DNA from: SIG603 sp964370635
GTDB lineage: Bacteria; Bacillota; Clostridia; Oscillospirales; Acutalibacteraceae
DNA length: 64,000 nucleotides
Reading direction: 5' to 3'
Assembly (NCBI GenBank): GCA_964370635.1
Contig: CAYJJU010000010.1
Coordinates: forward strand, 1 to 64,000
Part shown: positions 24,711 to 33,550 of the stretch, piece by piece
Layout: each line of letters opens with the position of its first letter
Position numbering within the stretch: position 1 is the stretch's first letter
The notes under the pieces: model-generated
Seen by the model: the letters and a program-made list of their open reading frames with translations, nothing else
Told to the model about the DNA's origin: nothing
Database searches by the model: none
Program-made: the position numbers and the translations under genes

Positions 24711-25242
24711 GATGATACTCCTTTAAATATTTTTCTAAAATGCATCTATCTCTAAATACAATAAATTTCGTTTGATATATATTTTCATACTTGCTGGGAA
24801 CTAAATTGTCTATACAATTTGTTATTTTTTCAAGCGCTTCTTTAGGGTTTATCCATAAAAGGGCGCCGCCTTCTTCCTGCTCTTTTGGGGTAAGGCTTAA
24901 GCGGTTTGTTTCACTTGTAACTTTTCCCACAAAAATATTTGATATCTGACGGAAAGCACTATGCGTTTTCACTTCTTCAATTATTCCCATTTTAGCGGTA
25001 ATTTCAACATGTGCACCTGTTTCCTCTAAAACTTCCCTTATAAAAGCCTGCTCGGGCGTTTCGTCTGTCTCAATTCCTCCGCCGGGGAGCTTGTATTCGT
25101 TTTTATTTTTCTTATTAAACACGGCAATGTCTCCGTTTTCTCGCACAACAATTCCGCGCGAGGCAAACCTCGTTTCATAGGTGCGTACAGGAATTTTCTC
25201 AAGGCCAAAATCATCATCAGTTATAACTTTTATCATGTTCAC
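24703..25242 (-). CDS. Nudix hydrolase
   Basis: About 179 residues. The Nudix box GGGIETDETPEQAFIREVLEETGA has all catalytic residues (G-x5-E-x7-REVLEETGA), which bind Mg and hydrolyse nucleoside diphosphates linked to another group. The N-terminal GIVVRENGDIAVF is the usual first strand. GTG 25242 follows AGGAAG by 7 nt and is preferred; an ATG at 25236 or a longer frame from 25278 are possible. Cotranscribed with the sulfatase. Substrate unknown. Confidence 0.88.
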   Translation of the reverse strand: MNMIKVITDDDFGLEKIPVRTYETRFASRGIVVRENGDIAVFNKKNKNEYKLPGGGIETDETPEQAFIREVLEETGAHVEITAKMGIIEEVKTHSAFRQISNIFVGKVTSETNRLSLTPKEQEEGGALLWINPKEALEKITNCIDNLVPSKYENIYQTKFIVFRDRCILEKYLKEYHHG

Positions 25243-25372
25243 GGATACACTTCCTTTCATTTTAAGCCATTTTAGCACAAAAGCTTAAACATTGCAATTT
25301 TTTTGATGAAATACTATCACTAATTCACAAGTCTAGAGCATGAAAAAATCTAAAGAATATTGATAATTACTA

Positions 25373-25401
25373 TTGTTTTTATGTTAAAATGGTGTTATAA
25401 T
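25373..25401 (+). promoter_or_regulatory. Promoter of the QueD-like gene
   Basis: TTGTTT (25373-25378) and TATAAT (25396-25401), 17 nt apart, 36 nt before the ATG. Confidence 0.65.
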
Positions 25402-25436
25402 ATTCGCAAATGAAAAATTAATTATGGAGGTTTACT

Positions 25437-26003
25437 ATGAGAAGCATTACAAAACTGGATTTACAGTACGCACACAGATTTTACGGATTTAAAGGTGAAG
25501 CACAATATCTTCACGGACACACAGGCATACTTACAATCGAAGTAGAGGACAGCGTCAACATGGGTGTAAATATGGTTTTCCCATGTAATGAAATTCAAAA
25601 AACTGCATGGGATTTGCTTAAAAACTTTGACCACGCCTTGGTTTTAAGAGAAGACGACCCGCTTCTTCCCGCAATTTTAAAAGTGTATGAAGACACAGGA
25701 ATAAAAGACGGAACCCCACAAAATCAGATGAAGGGCGAGGCCTTTAAAACAGAGCTTGCCACCGCCTATCCCGACTGTCGCTTGGTAGTGACGAAGGAGA
25801 CCATGACCGTTGAGGGTATGATTAAAATTGTGTATGATCTACTAAAAGACAAGCTAAATATTGTGAAACTTACCTTCACAAGTGGAGTAAATGCGGCATC
25901 GGCAGAATTTGAAACGAAAAACAATATAGAGCGTTGCCCACTTTGTGGAATAGCACTAAACGAAAGCGGAGTTTGCCCAAAATGCGGGTACAAGAAGGCT
26001 TAA
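25437..26003 (+). CDS. QueD/PTPS-like protein with C-terminal zinc ribbon
   Basis: A 188-residue protein. Residues 1-160 match the 6-carboxy/6-pyruvoyl-tetrahydropterin synthase fold: zinc ligands His13 (QYAHRF), His26 and His28 (YLHGHTG), catalytic-type acids and VTKETMTVEGMIK. QueD makes 6-carboxy-tetrahydropterin from 7,8-dihydroneopterin triphosphate for queuosine. The C-terminal 25 residues, CPLCGIALNESGVCPKCG, form a zinc ribbon not found in ordinary QueD. No queC or queE neighbours. It could be a specialised pterin enzyme. Own promoter and TATGGAGG ribosome site. Confidence 0.85.
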   Translation: MRSITKLDLQYAHRFYGFKGEAQYLHGHTGILTIEVEDSVNMGVNMVFPCNEIQKTAWDLLKNFDHALVLREDDPLLPAILKVYEDTGIKDGTPQNQMKGEAFKTELATAYPDCRLVVTKETMTVEGMIKIVYDLLKDKLNIVKLTFTSGVNAASAEFETKNNIERCPLCGIALNESGVCPKCGYKKA

Positions 26004-26224
26004 GTGTTAAGAAGAGATAAAAGTTTTACTAAATTTTTTTCAAAAAATTTCGGGTACTTAGGGCAGAGCCCTAAGGCGTTTTCCGCAGAAAACGAAATCT
26101 TTTGCCTTAGAAGAGCATTTTTGAAGGTGAATTTTGCCCTAAAAGGGCAAAAGAGGAAAGTTTTTGCGATAGAAAAAGTTTCCTTAATCTAAGGGTTTGA
26201 ACAACAACTTTTTACTAAGTAACA
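26004..26224. repeat. Intergenic block of three hairpins
   Basis: No credible gene. Three strong inverted repeats follow each other: CTTAGGGC/GCCCTAAG (26057-26075), CGTTTTC/GAAAACG (26077-26094) and TTTTGCCCT/AGGGCAAAA (26132-26152). The layout resembles intergenic repeats common in clostridial chromosomes. It may be a remnant of a non-autonomous element. Confidence 0.5.
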
Positions 26225-26253
26225 AGAGGCTGTGACAAAATGTCACAGCCTCT
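26225..26253. terminator. Bidirectional terminator
   Basis: AGAGGCTGTGACA (26225-26237) and TGTCACAGCCTCT (26241-26253), 3-nt loop, between the QueD-like gene and the convergent patatin gene. Confidence 0.75.
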
Positions 26254-26256
26254 CGT

Positions 26257-27099
26257 TTATTTAGTAAGCGCCTTTATTTTTTCAATGTTTTTTGTACCGA
26301 GCTCGTAACCGTGCCAGTATGACTTTTCTATAACTGCCACGTCGGATTCAAATGAGCTAAGTTTATACTCCGGCCTTATTACTACTATGTTTTCTGGCGT
26401 TTTTTCTTCTAAATTATCAATAAAATCTATTGTATCATTATACATTTTAGGGCGCTGTTTTAGCGCTTCTGATAAAGCTGGGAATTTTCTTTTATATAAA
26501 AAAGCGGCAATGTCGGTAGATTTTGATTTTTCTTTTTGAAAGCCTTTGGGTTGGGTCAAAATTACCAAATTTTTTAAATTACCGTCCTTTATAGATTGTT
26601 TTATTGGAATAGAATCCGAAAGTCCGCCGTCAAAATACTGCTTGCCATCGATTATAATGGGTGGGAAATACACGGGAATGGCGCAACTTGCACGTAAGAG
26701 AGTAAATTTTTTGTCCATGCTTTTACCGTCTTTATATACGGCTGCTCCGCTTAATGCTTCGGTAACGCCGACCTTTAAAGTGCCGTCAAACGTATTATAC
26801 GCCTCATAATCAAAGGGAACAAGCTTGTTTGGGATTTCGTCAAAAACAAAATCAAGCCCGAAAATGGAACGACATTTAAAGAAATTTCTTTTTGAAAGAT
26901 AGCGGTGGTCGTTTCTATATTTAGTTATGATTTCAAGGTTTCTTCCCCGCTGTTTTGAAACATAAGAAATTCCATTTGCAATTCCTGCGGAAACTCCTAT
27001 AACATAATTAAAGTCAATATTGTGATAAAGTAGTGCGTCCATTACACCCGCCGAGAAGAAGCCACGCAGTGAGCCACCCTCTAAAACAAGTCCTGCCAT
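26257..27099 (-). CDS. Patatin-like phospholipase
   Basis: A 280-residue lipid acyl hydrolase of the RssA/YjjU type. The oxyanion loop GGSLRG (8-13), nucleophile elbow GVSAG (Ser37) and the Asp of the dyad in DGGLSDSIPI are all present. It should deacylate phospholipids or related esters in the cytoplasm or at the membrane; no signal peptide or membrane helix. Ribosome site GGAGGG. It follows tag by 12 nt, so the two are probably in one unit. Confidence 0.9.
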   Translation of the reverse strand: MAGLVLEGGSLRGFFSAGVMDALLYHNIDFNYVIGVSAGIANGISYVSKQRGRNLEIITKYRNDHRYLSKRNFFKCRSIFGLDFVFDEIPNKLVPFDYEAYNTFDGTLKVGVTEALSGAAVYKDGKSMDKKFTLLRASCAIPVYFPPIIIDGKQYFDGGLSDSIPIKQSIKDGNLKNLVILTQPKGFQKEKSKSTDIAAFLYKRKFPALSEALKQRPKMYNDTIDFIDNLEEKTPENIVVIRPEYKLSSFESDVAVIEKSYWHGYELGTKNIEKIKALTK

Positions 27100-27111
27100 A
27101 AACCCTCCAGA

Positions 27112-27687
27112 TTAGCTGTTTTTTGCATATTTAAAGCAATAAGGTGCATGATTATTCATAATTCCAACTGCTTCTAAATAGGAAAAACATGTCACCGTGC
27201 CCATGAATTTAAAGCCACGCTTTTTTAAATCTTTAGAAATTTTATCTGAAAGCTCGTTTTTTGTAGTTTCTCCGTCAAAGGGGAAATATACGACCTTATT
27301 ATCTGTAAAACCCCATAAATATGCCGAAAAACTGCCGAACTCCTCCACTACTCTTAGATAAGCTTTCGCATTTTCTATCGTGGCGAGAATTTTGCTCTTA
27401 TTTCTTACTATATCTTTGTCCAAAAGTAAATCTGAAATTTTATCTTCGCCATAGCTTGCAATTTTTTTGGCATCAAAATTGTCAAACGCTTTCCTAAAAG
27501 CCTCGCGTTTTTTCAGTATTAAAAGCCACGATAAGCCACAGTGAAAGCTTTCTAAAACAAACATTTCAAACAGGGTGTGGTCGTCGTACGAGGCGACCCC
27601 CCATTCAAAGTCGTGATAGTCTATATAAATTTGCGAATTTTCAAGATTTGGCCATTTGCATCTGCACATTTTTTCCATGGCTATCAC
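27112..27687 (-). CDS. tag: DNA-3-methyladenine glycosylase I
   Basis: A 191-residue base-excision repair enzyme removing 3-methyladenine. It matches E. coli Tag closely: MCRCKWPN (zinc Cys), YIDYHDFEWG (zinc His), LFEMFVLESFHCGLSWLLILKKREAF, ALKKRGFKFMGTVTCFSYLEA-type ending and NNHAPYC with the second zinc pair. The frame opens with a GTG at 27687 that overlaps the stop of the upstream dehydrogenase; the ATG at 27678 is an equally good start. Confidence 0.95.
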   Translation of the reverse strand: MIAMEKMCRCKWPNLENSQIYIDYHDFEWGVASYDDHTLFEMFVLESFHCGLSWLLILKKREAFRKAFDNFDAKKIASYGEDKISDLLLDKDIVRNKSKILATIENAKAYLRVVEEFGSFSAYLWGFTDNKVVYFPFDGETTKNELSDKISKDLKKRGFKFMGTVTCFSYLEAVGIMNNHAPYCFKYAKNS

Positions 27688-28736
27688 TCAAACCTTATTT
27701 CTTCATGAGCGTCCGAAGAATCGTAAACCGCCTGCATGATTTGCGAGGTCAAAATTGCTACATCGATATGAGATGCAAGTTTTTCGCCTGTTTTTACGCA
27801 GTTTACAAAGGCGTTAATCTCATTTTGGAAATGATCGGTCATGTTAAATTTAGGAGTAAACTCGACAAGTGAGCCGTTTTCCGTCGTATACACGGTAAAC
27901 TCCTTGCCGTATTGTAATCTGATTCCGCCCTTGTCTCCCATGAAATCGATATATGCATCATTTACGCCGATGTTCTGCGCCCAAGCACCATTAAAGCTGA
28001 TGACAGGGCCGCTTGTTCTTATCATACCCGTGACAGAATCGTCAACATCGTAAACGCCGTCAAGACTAGGAGGGCCTGCCCACATGTCGGTGTAGACGTA
28101 ATTTTCCATGTCTTTTCCGAGCTTGCAAAACGCCTCGCCTGTCACTGTTTTGATTTTTGGGTCGCCACAGCAGTACATAACTATATCAAGATAATGCACT
28201 CCCCAGTCGATAAGTGCGCCGCCGCCTGCTATTGCCTTTGTGGTAAAAGCGCCGCCAAGACCCGGGATAGAGCGGTGAGCCCTAAAGCTTACGTATACAT
28301 GATGTATATCGCCGAGCTTGCCCGCATCAATATATTCTTTAATTTTATTTACACTGTCATTAAACCTGTTTACGACACCGATGTTTAAAGTCTTTCCGGT
28401 TTCGTGTTGGACCTTTTGCATTTCAAGTGCTTCTTTATAAGTCCTTGCCGCAGGTTTTTCGCAAAGAACATCTTTTCCTGCTCTTAAAAAGTCTATGCTG
28501 ATAGTGGCGTGAACATTGTTTGGAGTACAAACCGACACCGCTTTAATTTCGTCGTCGTTTAGTATGTCGTGATAGTCTACTACTGCCTGTCCGCAACCAT
28601 ATTTTTTTACACAGTTTTCGGCTCTGTCTAAAATAATATCGCAAAAATACTTAATTTCGACTTCACTGTTATTCATGTAAGATGGGATATGCGCCGCATT
28701 TGCAATTGTTCCACAACCTATTACAGCTATTTTCAT
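27684..28736 (-). CDS. Gfo/Idh/MocA family dehydrogenase
   Basis: A 350-residue NAD(P)-dependent dehydrogenase: Rossmann motif AVIGCGTIA, CEKPAARTYKEAL, NRFNDSVN and GGGALIDWGVHYLDIVMYC with the catalytic-side His and Asp. Substrate unknown, probably a sugar. Ribosome site GAGGTG. First gene of a dehydrogenase-tag-patatin string with overlaps or short gaps; the three share no obvious pathway. It is the third of four such dehydrogenases in the window. Confidence 0.92.
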   Translation of the reverse strand: MKIAVIGCGTIANAAHIPSYMNNSEVEIKYFCDIILDRAENCVKKYGCGQAVVDYHDILNDDEIKAVSVCTPNNVHATISIDFLRAGKDVLCEKPAARTYKEALEMQKVQHETGKTLNIGVVNRFNDSVNKIKEYIDAGKLGDIHHVYVSFRAHRSIPGLGGAFTTKAIAGGGALIDWGVHYLDIVMYCCGDPKIKTVTGEAFCKLGKDMENYVYTDMWAGPPSLDGVYDVDDSVTGMIRTSGPVISFNGAWAQNIGVNDAYIDFMGDKGGIRLQYGKEFTVYTTENGSLVEFTPKFNMTDHFQNEINAFVNCVKTGEKLASHIDVAILTSQIMQAVYDSSDAHEEIRFE

Positions 28737-28813
28737 TTTGCACCTCTTAAAATTATTTTAATATAAATTTGAGAAAATTATAGCATGGCGATTTTTAGAA
28801 TACAAGCTAAAAT

Positions 28814-30130
28814 TTATGAATTTTCCTCGATTTCTTCAACCACTCTTGCGTTAAGTCTGCCTTGCTTGCTGGCAATTTTATTGTCATACATTTTTTTGTC
28901 TACAGCTTTGAAAAATTCGTTGTAATCAGAAAGAGTTTTACCCGAAAATAAGTCATATCCTATGGCGAGTGAAAACTTGTAATCAGAATGTTTGTTGAGT
29001 TTTTCGATATAAGAAGTAACTTTTGAAACAAGACTTTTAAGCTCCTCTTTCTCACAATTTGTGAGAAGAGAAACAAATTCGTCGCCGCCTATACGGAAAG
29101 TTTTGCCGTAAGTATTGAAATTTTCATCTAGCGCACGGTATGCACTTCGAAGTGCGTTGTCGCCCTCTATATGTCCTAAAAAGTCGTTTATAATTTTTAG
29201 GTTATTCATGTCTGAAATAATGCACCAAACTTCTTTTGTGACGGTTTCGTCTGCAAATAAATCGTTAAGCTCCTCGTGATAAGCCTTGGCATTAAAGCCG
29301 CCTGTGAGGGTGTCGTTAAATGAGTATTCCAAGAGCATGGTCTTCATTTTGTTTGAAACATTCGCAATTTTGCCTATCTCGTCGTTTGTATAAAGCTCGG
29401 CAGGTATTTCAATCTTCATATTGCCCGTTTCTGCAATTTGCGACATGGCTTTTTCAAGCTTTATAAGGCTTGTACTCATGCTTTTTGAGAAGAATTTAAT
29501 AAATAAAATGACAGCAAATATCAAGACAACATTAATAGAAACACCCGATATCAAGATTATAAGCACCAAGGTGTCGTTGCGGTCTAAGGCATCCGTCATG
29601 ATGTCTTCTTCCTGTTGTAAAAAGGAGTCCAGACTGCCAAAGAATACATTTGCATTTGGGGTAACGGCCTGAAGCTCATAAAGAGCCGTGTCGTAATCCC
29701 TGTCCTTTATCCAAATATCGGCAGATTTAATCATGCCTTCTTTATACACGTTTTTTTCTTCGATAATTCGGTTAAAATCCTCAAGCTGCGAACCGCTTAA
29801 ATGGTCTGCAAAATTGTCCATTTTAAAGTCTAAGTCGTCGAAAGCTTCGATGTAATCCACATAATAATCGTATTTAACTTTCTCGTTTTGTGCAAATAAA
29901 ATGTCACGGCCTAAAACGCGACACACGTACATGTTTCTGATGATTGCGCTCAGGTCCTCTTTGTTTCTCACATTTTCATTAATAATATTCTCAGACGAAA
30001 TATTAACCATGGCTACAGAGAAAAAAGAGAATAAACTGATAAAAACCACGCTGGAAATGATAAACCACTGTAAGGGAATAAACTTTTTCACGATGGGGGA
30101 ATTGTTCAACCACTTTTTAAATTTTTCCAT
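28814..30130 (-). CDS. Membrane GGDEF protein with extracytoplasmic sensor
   Basis: A 438-residue protein: TM1 about 20-42, an extracytoplasmic helical sensor of about 140 residues, TM2 about 188-212, a HAMP-like linker, then a GGDEF domain with FRIGGDEF. This is a different design from the two multi-helix GGDEF proteins at 10.4-13 kb. The RxxD inhibitory site is absent. It should make cyclic di-GMP in response to an outside signal. Own promoter at 30180-30207. Confidence 0.88.
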   Translation of the reverse strand: MEKFKKWLNNSPIVKKFIPLQWFIISSVVFISLFSFFSVAMVNISSENIINENVRNKEDLSAIIRNMYVCRVLGRDILFAQNEKVKYDYYVDYIEAFDDLDFKMDNFADHLSGSQLEDFNRIIEEKNVYKEGMIKSADIWIKDRDYDTALYELQAVTPNANVFFGSLDSFLQQEEDIMTDALDRNDTLVLIILISGVSINVVLIFAVILFIKFFSKSMSTSLIKLEKAMSQIAETGNMKIEIPAELYTNDEIGKIANVSNKMKTMLLEYSFNDTLTGGFNAKAYHEELNDLFADETVTKEVWCIISDMNNLKIINDFLGHIEGDNALRSAYRALDENFNTYGKTFRIGGDEFVSLLTNCEKEELKSLVSKVTSYIEKLNKHSDYKFSLAIGYDLFSGKTLSDYNEFFKAVDKKMYDNKIASKQGRLNARVVEEIEENS

Positions 30131-30179
30131 AAAACCCTACCTTGTAATATAATGGATTCGAAACTAATATACCACATTA

Positions 30180-30207
30180 AGTATATCAAGTATTTGGAAA
30201 AAGTCAA
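30180..30207 (-). promoter_or_regulatory. Promoter of the GGDEF gene
   Basis: TTGACT (30202-30207) and TATACT (30180-30185) on the minus strand, 16 nt apart, 50 nt before the ATG. Confidence 0.6.
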
Positions 30208-30286
30208 ATAAAAATAGAGAAATAAGGAGAAAAAAACCATAAAAAATTGCATTTATAAGTATTTGGAAAATATAAATGTTAACGAA

Positions 30287-30315
30287 TTGACTTTTAGGAA
30301 ATATTTTGATAAAAT
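30287..30315 (+). promoter_or_regulatory. Promoter of the permease array
   Basis: TTGACT (30287-30292) and TAAAAT (30310-30315), 17 nt apart, about 100 nt upstream of the first permease ATG in a very AT-rich gap. Confidence 0.55.
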
Positions 30316-30417
30316 AAACAAAAGAGATATAATATATTAAAATACTTAATAAAAATTAGTTTTTTTACTTAAAATATTGCGAATATGCCTTGCAAAGATA
30401 AAAAAGGGGTGTGCACC

Positions 30418-31839
30418 ATGTTTAGACGAATTAAAATAAATTTACTGCAAAAACCTGTGACGACGATAGTTTTGTTTATAACGCTCACCCTAATCCTTGC
30501 GTTTGTGTTTTTCTGTGTTTCTATGCTTTCATCTTATGGTGTTTTGTATAGAGAAATGAAAGAAATGTATGACGGCGAGATAAGCATTGGGATAAATTCA
30601 AATAGCACTATGTCACATGAAGAGCAAATGCAAATGCTTGAAGAGGGTTACAATCCACTTGAAAATGCAGGCGAGATTACATATGAAAATATTTATGACA
30701 TTTTGGAAGTTGAGGGAGTTATAGGGGTTAATTGGTACATATCGGGCAATTTTATGCCGATAAACTTTGAAAATGTTCAAAGCTACACAGGACCGGACCC
30801 ATACGAAAACTCACGTGAAGAGGCAGAGCGGTATGGAGAGTTAACAGAGGAAGAGATAATTGAACAAGGTAAATTGGTATCAATATTAGGAGAGATTGAC
30901 GTTAGAATGTCGGGAGATTTTAGAAGAGGGTTTAATGAATTGATAGAGGGCAGTTTTCCACAAAGAGGGAAGGCGCAAGTAATAATTTGCGATGTCTTGG
31001 CAAATCAAAACGAACTTTCTATAGGGGACTTTTTGACGCTTCAGGACAAAGACACAGAAAATGGAGGAATATACGAATTTGAAGTAGTGGGCATTTATTC
31101 TACCAAGTTAAAATTTGAAGTTGTAGAAAATGAATACGGGGGTAGAGGCTCGGATATGTTTAGAGCTAGCCCGTATAATAGAATTTACGCAGATTGGGAG
31201 ATGTTAAATTCAATTACTGAAAAGTATAGTGGGTTAATAAATCTTAGGGTTTACCACGACCCATTCATAGACCCAAATGTAATTATCCAAGGGATTTCAC
31301 AAACATCGCTTAACCCGAATGAATTTAAGGCGCAGGTTTTTATTGCCGAATATGAAATGATAGGAAAAGGGCTCGATAATTTTTATAATTCTATGTCGGC
31401 ACTAACTTTAGCCGTAGGCCTTGGTGGAATAGCTATATTTGTAATTATATTGCTAATGTATAATAATAACAAAGAAATTGGAATGCTCATATGTATAGGC
31501 GAAAAGAGAAAAAATATAGTAAGGCAAAAGGCTTGTGAGTATGTAGCAATTGCGGCAGTCGCCTTGCCCTTTGCGATACTTTTGGGATATTTTGCGGTAG
31601 TGGCGCTGTCGACACCGCTCAATCCACAAGAAGCAGTGTCTGAAAACTCAGTTACAGTGTCGATGATAGAAACAGGAGAAAAGGCACTGCGCCCAAAACT
31701 AACCGCAAGCTTTAATACAATAGACGCACTTTTAACGGCGGCTTATGCACTTGTTTTAGTCCTTGCAGCCTATATAATAAACAAACTAAAGGTCAAAAAA
31801 CACAATACAAAGAAATTTATTATGGGGGAAGAGGAGTGA
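30418..31839 (+). CDS. FtsX/MacB-like permease, array copy 1
   Basis: A 473-residue membrane protein of the ABC exporter permease type with an FtsX-like fold: TM1 about 17-40, a large extracytoplasmic domain (about 45-320), then three C-terminal helices. A cytoplasmic loop KEIGMLICIGEKRKNIVRQK after TM2 is the FtsX-like coupling element that contacts the ATPase. It ends KKHNTKKFIMGEEE, shared by the other copies. ATG 30418 follows AAGGGGTG; the upstream in-frame codons are leader. It starts a six-gene cluster with the ATPase at 36520. Confidence 0.88.
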   Translation: MFRRIKINLLQKPVTTIVLFITLTLILAFVFFCVSMLSSYGVLYREMKEMYDGEISIGINSNSTMSHEEQMQMLEEGYNPLENAGEITYENIYDILEVEGVIGVNWYISGNFMPINFENVQSYTGPDPYENSREEAERYGELTEEEIIEQGKLVSILGEIDVRMSGDFRRGFNELIEGSFPQRGKAQVIICDVLANQNELSIGDFLTLQDKDTENGGIYEFEVVGIYSTKLKFEVVENEYGGRGSDMFRASPYNRIYADWEMLNSITEKYSGLINLRVYHDPFIDPNVIIQGISQTSLNPNEFKAQVFIAEYEMIGKGLDNFYNSMSALTLAVGLGGIAIFVIILLMYNNNKEIGMLICIGEKRKNIVRQKACEYVAIAAVALPFAILLGYFAVVALSTPLNPQEAVSENSVTVSMIETGEKALRPKLTASFNTIDALLTAAYALVLVLAAYIINKLKVKKHNTKKFIMGEEE

Positions 31840-31975
31840 ACACATTTTATGCGTTCAAGTGAAAAGTGAAAAGTTCAAGTGAAAAGTGAAAAGTTATGGT
31901 GAAAAATTGACAAAACCTCCATTTTCATCGTCCACAAGGCTTCCACAAATTTATAAAACAAAAGGAGGGTGCACC
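31840..31975 (+). repeat. Shared leader repeat, copy 1
   Basis: Contains TTTTATGCGTTC, then GTGAAAAGT short tandem repeats, a TTGACA, a CCTCCATTTTCATCGTCC block and AAAGGAGGGTG before the next ATG. Nearly the same sequence precedes array copies 3 and 4. This copy lacks the GCGAAATGC hairpin seen in the other two. Confidence 0.8.
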
Positions 31976-33388
31976 ATGTTTAGGCGAATAAAAATAAACT
32001 TATTTCAAAAACCCATTACAACTATAGCTTTATTTATTACGTTCATGTTAATCCTTGCCTTTGTGTTTTTCTGTGTGTCTATGCTGCGCTCTTACTCAAT
32101 TTTAGACAAAGACATGAGAGAGATGTATGGCGGTGTAGTTGTAATTGGAATGAAGAGTGGTAGTTCTGCATCGTATGAAGAGCAGTTAAAGGCACTTGAG
32201 GAAGATTATAATCCGTTAGAAGGTATATGTGAAATTACTTATGAAAATATTGATGAAATTTTGGAGATAGAGGGCGTTTTAGGGGTGGATGCCCATATTT
32301 CAGGTCGTTTTTCTCCAGAGAATTTTGAAAATGTGCAAAAATATACAGGCGAAGATCCGTACAAACAATCATATGAAACAATGGATATAACGGGGTTAAG
32401 TGAAGAAGAGATTATTGAACAAGGTGAATTAATATCATTATCTGGAAATATTGACACTAGCATGATAGGTGACTTTAAAAAGGGGTGGAATGAGTTAGTA
32501 GATGGTGAATTTCCGAATAAGGGGAAAAGTGAGGTAATTGTTTCGCAAGAATTGGCGCAAGATAATGAGTTGGCGATAGGAGATAATTTAGAACTGAGAG
32601 ATACAGATATTAACGGTGGAAATACTTATGTCTTTGAAGTTGTTGGAATATATTCAACGATTTTAGAATTTAAAGTTTTGGAAGAAAATGATACTACAGG
32701 GTCGTATGCGATTTCCGGTAGCCCATATAATGTGCTTTACTCAGATTGGGAATCGGTTAATTCAATTACACAAACTTATAGTGGGATAAAAAATTTATAT
32801 GTATATTATGACCCGTCATTGAGTTCAGATGCATTAATTGAAAGACTTAAAACAACGTCTATTAACTGGAATGAGTTTGATGTCAGAGTGGAAAAAGGTG
32901 AATTTGAAGCAATAGAGCAAGGTTTGGTCAATTTCTATAACGCGATGATAAGTATAACATTTATTGCATTTACAGGTGGAGTAATTCTTTTTTTAATAAT
33001 TATCTTAAGTTTTAATGAGGATAAAGAAATAGGAGTGCTGGTTTGCATAGGTGAAAAAAGAAAAAACGTGGCGAGGCAGAAAACTATGGAATATTTATTA
33101 ATTGCGGTAATTTCATTTCCAGTTGCGGTATTAATAGGAAATTTTGCGGCAGTCATACTATCTGATACATTAAATCCACAGGCGGTTTACCCAGATGGAA
33201 GTGTAGCAATATATGTAATTGACATAGGCGAATTGTCACTGCGCCCAAAATTAACCGCAAGTTTTAACATAATAGACGCTCTTTTGGTGGCGGTTTATGC
33301 GCTTGTTTTGCTTTTGGCTTCCTACATAATAAATAAGTTAAAAGTGAAAAAACACAATACAAAGAAATTTATTATGGGGGAAGAGTAG
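31976..33388 (+). CDS. FtsX/MacB-like permease, array copy 2
   Basis: A 470-residue paralogue of the first copy. The N-terminal MFRRIKINLFQKP, the loop KEIGVLVCIGEKRKNVARQK and the tail KVKKHNTKKFIMGEE are nearly identical to the other copies, while the extracytoplasmic domain has diverged strongly. Start ATG 31976 behind AAAGGAGGG. The extracytoplasmic part may bind a ligand or a partner protein. Function is inferred only from the fold and the ATPase nearby. Confidence 0.88.
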   Translation: MFRRIKINLFQKPITTIALFITFMLILAFVFFCVSMLRSYSILDKDMREMYGGVVVIGMKSGSSASYEEQLKALEEDYNPLEGICEITYENIDEILEIEGVLGVDAHISGRFSPENFENVQKYTGEDPYKQSYETMDITGLSEEEIIEQGELISLSGNIDTSMIGDFKKGWNELVDGEFPNKGKSEVIVSQELAQDNELAIGDNLELRDTDINGGNTYVFEVVGIYSTILEFKVLEENDTTGSYAISGSPYNVLYSDWESVNSITQTYSGIKNLYVYYDPSLSSDALIERLKTTSINWNEFDVRVEKGEFEAIEQGLVNFYNAMISITFIAFTGGVILFLIIILSFNEDKEIGVLVCIGEKRKNVARQKTMEYLLIAVISFPVAVLIGNFAAVILSDTLNPQAVYPDGSVAIYVIDIGELSLRPKLTASFNIIDALLVAVYALVLLLASYIINKLKVKKHNTKKFIMGEE

Positions 33389-33550
33389 TGAACGCATTTT
33401 ATGCGTTCAAGTGAAAAGTGAAAAGTGAAAAGTGAAAAGTGAAAAGTTATGGCGAAATGCTTCGCATTTTTTGATTACAAATTGACAAAACCTCCATTTT
33501 CATCGTCCACAAGGCTTCCACAAATTTATAAAACAAAAGGAGGGTGCACC
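33389..33550 (+). repeat. Shared leader repeat, copy 2
   Basis: GAACGCAT/ATGCGTTC hairpin (33390-33408), five GTGAAAA units, AAATGC/GCATTT hairpin followed by Ts (33455-33470), then the TTGACA ... AAAGGAGGGTG leader. The second hairpin looks like a weak terminator, so each permease may have partly separate expression. Confidence 0.8.

Noticed and set aside
26004..26192. 62-residue protein after the QueD-like gene
   Set aside because: It starts right at the preceding stop, has no ribosome site and consists of hairpin sequence.
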